64,000 nucleotides of DNA from Synechococcus sp. WH 7805 (GTDB lineage: Bacteria > Cyanobacteriota > Cyanobacteriia > PCC-6307 > Cyanobiaceae): NCBI RefSeq assembly GCF_000153285.1, contig NZ_CH724168.1, positions 169,823-233,822 of the forward strand, written 5' to 3'. Shown piece after piece: positions 61,608 through 64,000 of the stretch. Positions within the stretch are counted from its first letter, which is position 1; every line of letters starts with the position of its first letter. Made by a program: the position numbers and the translations under genes. The notes under the pieces were generated by a model. That model did not search any database. It was given only the letters and a program-made list of their open reading frames with translations, and had not been told where the DNA came from.

Positions 61608-61772
61608 CGTCGATGTACTGACAACTCTATTTCTGGAAAAATGAAGAAAGCTGTAGTGAAAAGCACTGAATAGGCAATCGAGTTGTCTCTCTCAGTCGTT
61701 GGTTTTGTTGCAATCAGCACATCGCTGAAGGCAGTGAAGGAGTCACGATTGAATTGCTTATGGAAACTTTAC

Positions 61773-62255
61773 ATGCCTGCTGTTGATCGTCCCGCCAATC
61801 AACCCGGTGACTTCCTTGTTGACTACGAGGAAAAAGTATTTCCTGACGTCAAAGCCGAGCCTGGTGAAAAGGCTCTTGTCACATTTCATACCGTTGCCTT
61901 TGAAGGTTCCATCGGACTGGTCAACCTCCTCCAAGCCAGTCGTCTGATCAATAAAGGCTTCGAGACCTCTGTTCTCCTCTACGGTCCTGGGGTCACGCTG
62001 GGTGTGATGCGAGGCTTCCCAAAGCTTGGTGATGCGGCATTTGATGGACATTTGAACTTCAATGCTCGCCTTCAGAAATTTATGGATCAAGGCGGAAAAG
62101 TGTATGCCTGTCGTTTTGCTTTGCAGGCGCTTTATGGCCATGGCGAGAAAGCTCTGATGCCTGGAATTACACCTGTGAACCCTCTTGATGTTCTCGACAT
62201 CGTCTTGATGCACCGCAAAGAGGGCGCCTTCATTCTTGACACCTGGACGCTTTGA
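61773..62255 (+). CDS. Nit1C protein, MSMEG_0572/Sll0783 family
   Basis: [26 protein letters not shown] begins the family; [29 protein letters not shown] and [15 protein letters not shown] follow, and the short end is FILDTWTL. The family (TIGR04044) is known from nitrogen-starvation studies in Synechocystis (sll0783). Reaction unknown. It precedes the nitrilase by 22 bases. The start was set at the family methionine, not at the longer frame from 61683. Confidence 0.93.
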   Translation: MPAVDRPANQPGDFLVDYEEKVFPDVKAEPGEKALVTFHTVAFEGSIGLVNLLQASRLINKGFETSVLLYGPGVTLGVMRGFPKLGDAAFDGHLNFNARLQKFMDQGGKVYACRFALQALYGHGEKALMPGITPVNPLDVLDIVLMHRKEGAFILDTWTL

Positions 62256-62277
62256 TTCTGCCTGGAGGCTCTCCACT

Positions 62278-63276
62278 GTGACCACTGTCAAAGTTGCTGC
62301 CGCTCAGATCCGTCCTGTGCTGTTCAGTCTGGATGGATCCCTCCAGAGAGTTCTGGATGCGATGGCCGAAGCAGCTGCCCAAGGGGTTCAACTGATCGTT
62401 TTCCCCGAAACATTTCTCCCCTACTACCCCTACTTTTCCTTCGTTGAATCTCCGGTTTTGATGGGACGATCCCATCTGGCTCTCTATGAGCAAGCCGTTG
62501 TCGTTCCAGGGCCTGTCACCGATGCCGTTGGCGCCGCTGCTCGTCAGCACGGCATGCAGGTTCTGTTAGGCGTTAACGAGCGTGATCGGGGAACGCTTTA
62601 CAACACGCAGTTGTTGTTCAACAGCTGCGGTGAGCTGGTTCTGAAACGGCGGAAAATCACGCCGACTTATCACGAGCGAATGGTTTGGGGCCAAGGAGAT
62701 GGCTCAGGCCTGAAGGTGGTGCCGACGCCTCTGGCTCGCGTCGGCGCTCTGGCCTGCTGGGAGCACTACAACCCCCTGGCCCGTTACGCCTTGATGGCTC
62801 AGGGGGAGGAGATTCACTGCGCTCAGTTCCCTGGCTCGCTGGTGGGACCGATCTTCAGTGAACAGACCGCCGTGACAATGCGTCATCACGCTCTTGAGGC
62901 CGGTTGTTTCGTGATCTGTTCCACCGGCTGGCTGGACCCCGAGGACTTTGCGTTGATCACCCCAGAGACGTCTCTGCACAAGGCCTTTCAAGGTGGATGT
63001 CACACCGCTGTGATCAGCCCCGAAGGCCGTTATCTGGCTGGACCTCTCCCCGATGGTGAAGGGTTGGCGATTGCTGATCTGGATTTCGCACTGATCACCA
63101 AGCGCAAACGAATGATGGACAGCGTCGGCCATTACAGCCGTCCTGAGCTGTTGTCCCTGCAGATCAACAGTTCGCCAGCGCTTCCTGTTCAAGACATGTC
63201 CACGTCGTCGGTTTCCTTGGAGCCGGCCGCGGTGTCCGACTCCCTGTCATCGATGGAGGCTTTGAACCATGTCTGA
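62278..63276 (+). CDS. Nit1C nitrilase
   Basis: Branch-1 nitrilase with the catalytic triad: Glu in [11 protein letters not shown], Lys in [12 protein letters not shown] and Cys in [11 protein letters not shown]. The GTG start at 62278 fits the family start [15 protein letters not shown]. It belongs to the Sll0784-type nitrilases (TIGR04048) of Nit1C clusters, which hydrolyse aliphatic nitriles and are linked to cyanide use in some bacteria. The last 40 residues are serine-rich. It overlaps the radical SAM gene by 8 bases. Confidence 0.94.
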   Translation: MTTVKVAAAQIRPVLFSLDGSLQRVLDAMAEAAAQGVQLIVFPETFLPYYPYFSFVESPVLMGRSHLALYEQAVVVPGPVTDAVGAAARQHGMQVLLGVNERDRGTLYNTQLLFNSCGELVLKRRKITPTYHERMVWGQGDGSGLKVVPTPLARVGALACWEHYNPLARYALMAQGEEIHCAQFPGSLVGPIFSEQTAVTMRHHALEAGCFVICSTGWLDPEDFALITPETSLHKAFQGGCHTAVISPEGRYLAGPLPDGEGLAIADLDFALITKRKRMMDSVGHYSRPELLSLQINSSPALPVQDMSTSSVSLEPAAVSDSLSSMEALNHV

Positions 63277-64000
63277 GCTTGGTCGCTTGGTTACAGAACT
63301 CCAGGTGCATGGCGTTCGGGTTGACCCGGTCAAGGGCAACCCCGGCCGGCGAGGAGGTGCTGGGCCTTCTGACCACCGTGCCTTGGATCTCGATGGCACC
63401 ACCGTGATGGTGCCCGTTTACAACGATGCCTCTGCAGCCTCGCCTTACAAGCTGGCATCCACTGGCACGTCACTTTCGATCGATGGTCCAGAGCAGTCCT
63501 GCGCTCCAGTGATCACAACCCCACGGGAGCCAACGTTTTACGGCTTGAGCACAGCCGACGGTATTTCCTATCGATCGATTGCCTTGCTGCACAGCAATGA
63601 CGTTTTGGCCACCACGTTGCTGCAGACCTGCATCCGCTTCCGGGACCGATCCCAGTCTTGTCAGTTCTGTGCCATTGAACAGTCGATCGACGACGGGGCT
63701 TTGATTCGGAAAACACCCGAGCAGGTGGCGGAGGTGGCGGAGGCTGCCGTCCGGCTTGACGGGGTCAAGCAACTGGTGATGACCACCGGTACGCCGAACA
63801 GTGACGACCGCGGCGCTCGTCTGATGGCTGAAACCGCTGAAGCGGTGAAACGTCGAGTGGATCTGCCGATCCAGGGGCAATGTGAACCGCCGGAGGATCC
63901 ACGCTGGTATCAGCGCATGAAGGACTCTGGAATCGACAGCCTTGGCATGCACCTTGAGGTGGTGGAGCCGGATGTGCGCCGTCGGATCCTTCCCGGGAAA
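63269..64000 (+). CDS. Nit1C radical SAM protein (MSMEG_0568-like), cut by window end
   Basis: At least 244 codons are open to the edge. The cluster-binding cysteines read TC-x(9)-CQFC, i.e. C-x9-C-x2-C, not the canonical C-x3-C-x2-[15 protein letters not shown] and [17 protein letters not shown] are typical of TIGR04043, the radical SAM enzyme that always follows the nitrilase in Nit1C. Function unknown; the acetyltransferase and further Nit1C genes should lie beyond base 64000. Confidence 0.92.
   Translation, partial: MSELGRLVTELQVHGVRVDPVKGNPGRRGGAGPSDHRALDLDGTTVMVPVYNDASAASPYKLASTGTSLSIDGPEQSCAPVITTPREPTFYGLSTADGISYRSIALLHSNDVLATTLLQTCIRFRDRSQSCQFCAIEQSIDDGALIRKTPEQVAEVAEAAVRLDGVKQLVMTTGTPNSDDRGARLMAETAEAVKRRVDLPIQGQCEPPEDPRWYQRMKDSGIDSLGMHLEVVEPDVRRRILPGK

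Overview
The window looks like a chromosome segment of a marine picocyanobacterium of the Synechococcus subcluster 5.1 type. The evidence is an OCP/beta-carotene ketolase/FRP photoprotection operon, a high-light-inducible protein, cytochrome c6, cyanobacterial small-protein families (DUF3104, DUF4278, DUF2973, DUF3598, DUF2256, DUF3721), and dense GC-rich genes with short intergenic gaps. I saw no rRNA, tRNA or CRISPR array.

0-24.7 kb is a mosaic of small conserved cyanobacterial genes. It holds a frameshifted DUF411 gene at the left edge, the minus-strand ocp-crtW-frp operon (3.6-5.7 kb), a GT2 glycosyltransferase beside an hli gene, dcd, sodC, a short-chain dehydrogenase, a ferredoxin/metallo-beta-lactamase fusion and many small proteins. 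Three diverged copies of a non-coding element with 5' hairpins sit at about 0.4, 6.6 and 10.8 kb. Between 11.6 and 14.1 kb is an AT-richer foreign patch: an HNH-nuclease module whose two reading frames overlap across homopolymer runs, and a decayed phage terminase large subunit.

24.7-44.6 kb is dominated by metal transport. A manganese ABC transporter (mntC, mntA ... mntB) is interrupted by an opposite-strand NfeD/two-flotillin cluster. It is followed by a DMT exporter with a His-rich tail, a DUF3721 protein, cytochrome c6, a YraQ-type permease with its TIGR03943 partner, a 458-residue unknown, and znuC-znuB, znuA, a porin, and a HupE/UreJ transporter preceded by a cobalamin riboswitch. Zur-like inverted repeats precede znuC and znuA.

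44.6-54.8 kb holds a methyltransferase/flavoprotein/type III polyketide synthase operon, a CYP120-like P450, and a three-gene operon with a Zur-like box: a divergent CobW-type P-loop protein and two calcineurin-fold phosphoesterases that have lost canonical ligands. An RTX-repeat gene follows, bounded by direct repeats.

54.8-64 kb carries a heavy-metal-type RND pump with a very short adaptor, a DUF1254 protein, and the start of a Nit1C cluster: a divergent flavoprotein, MSMEG_0572-like protein, nitrilase, and a radical SAM protein cut by the window end. The common thread of the right two thirds is metal homeostasis (Mn, Zn, Co, efflux), with two biosynthetic clusters attached. Family names rest on recognition of sequence motifs; no database search was run.
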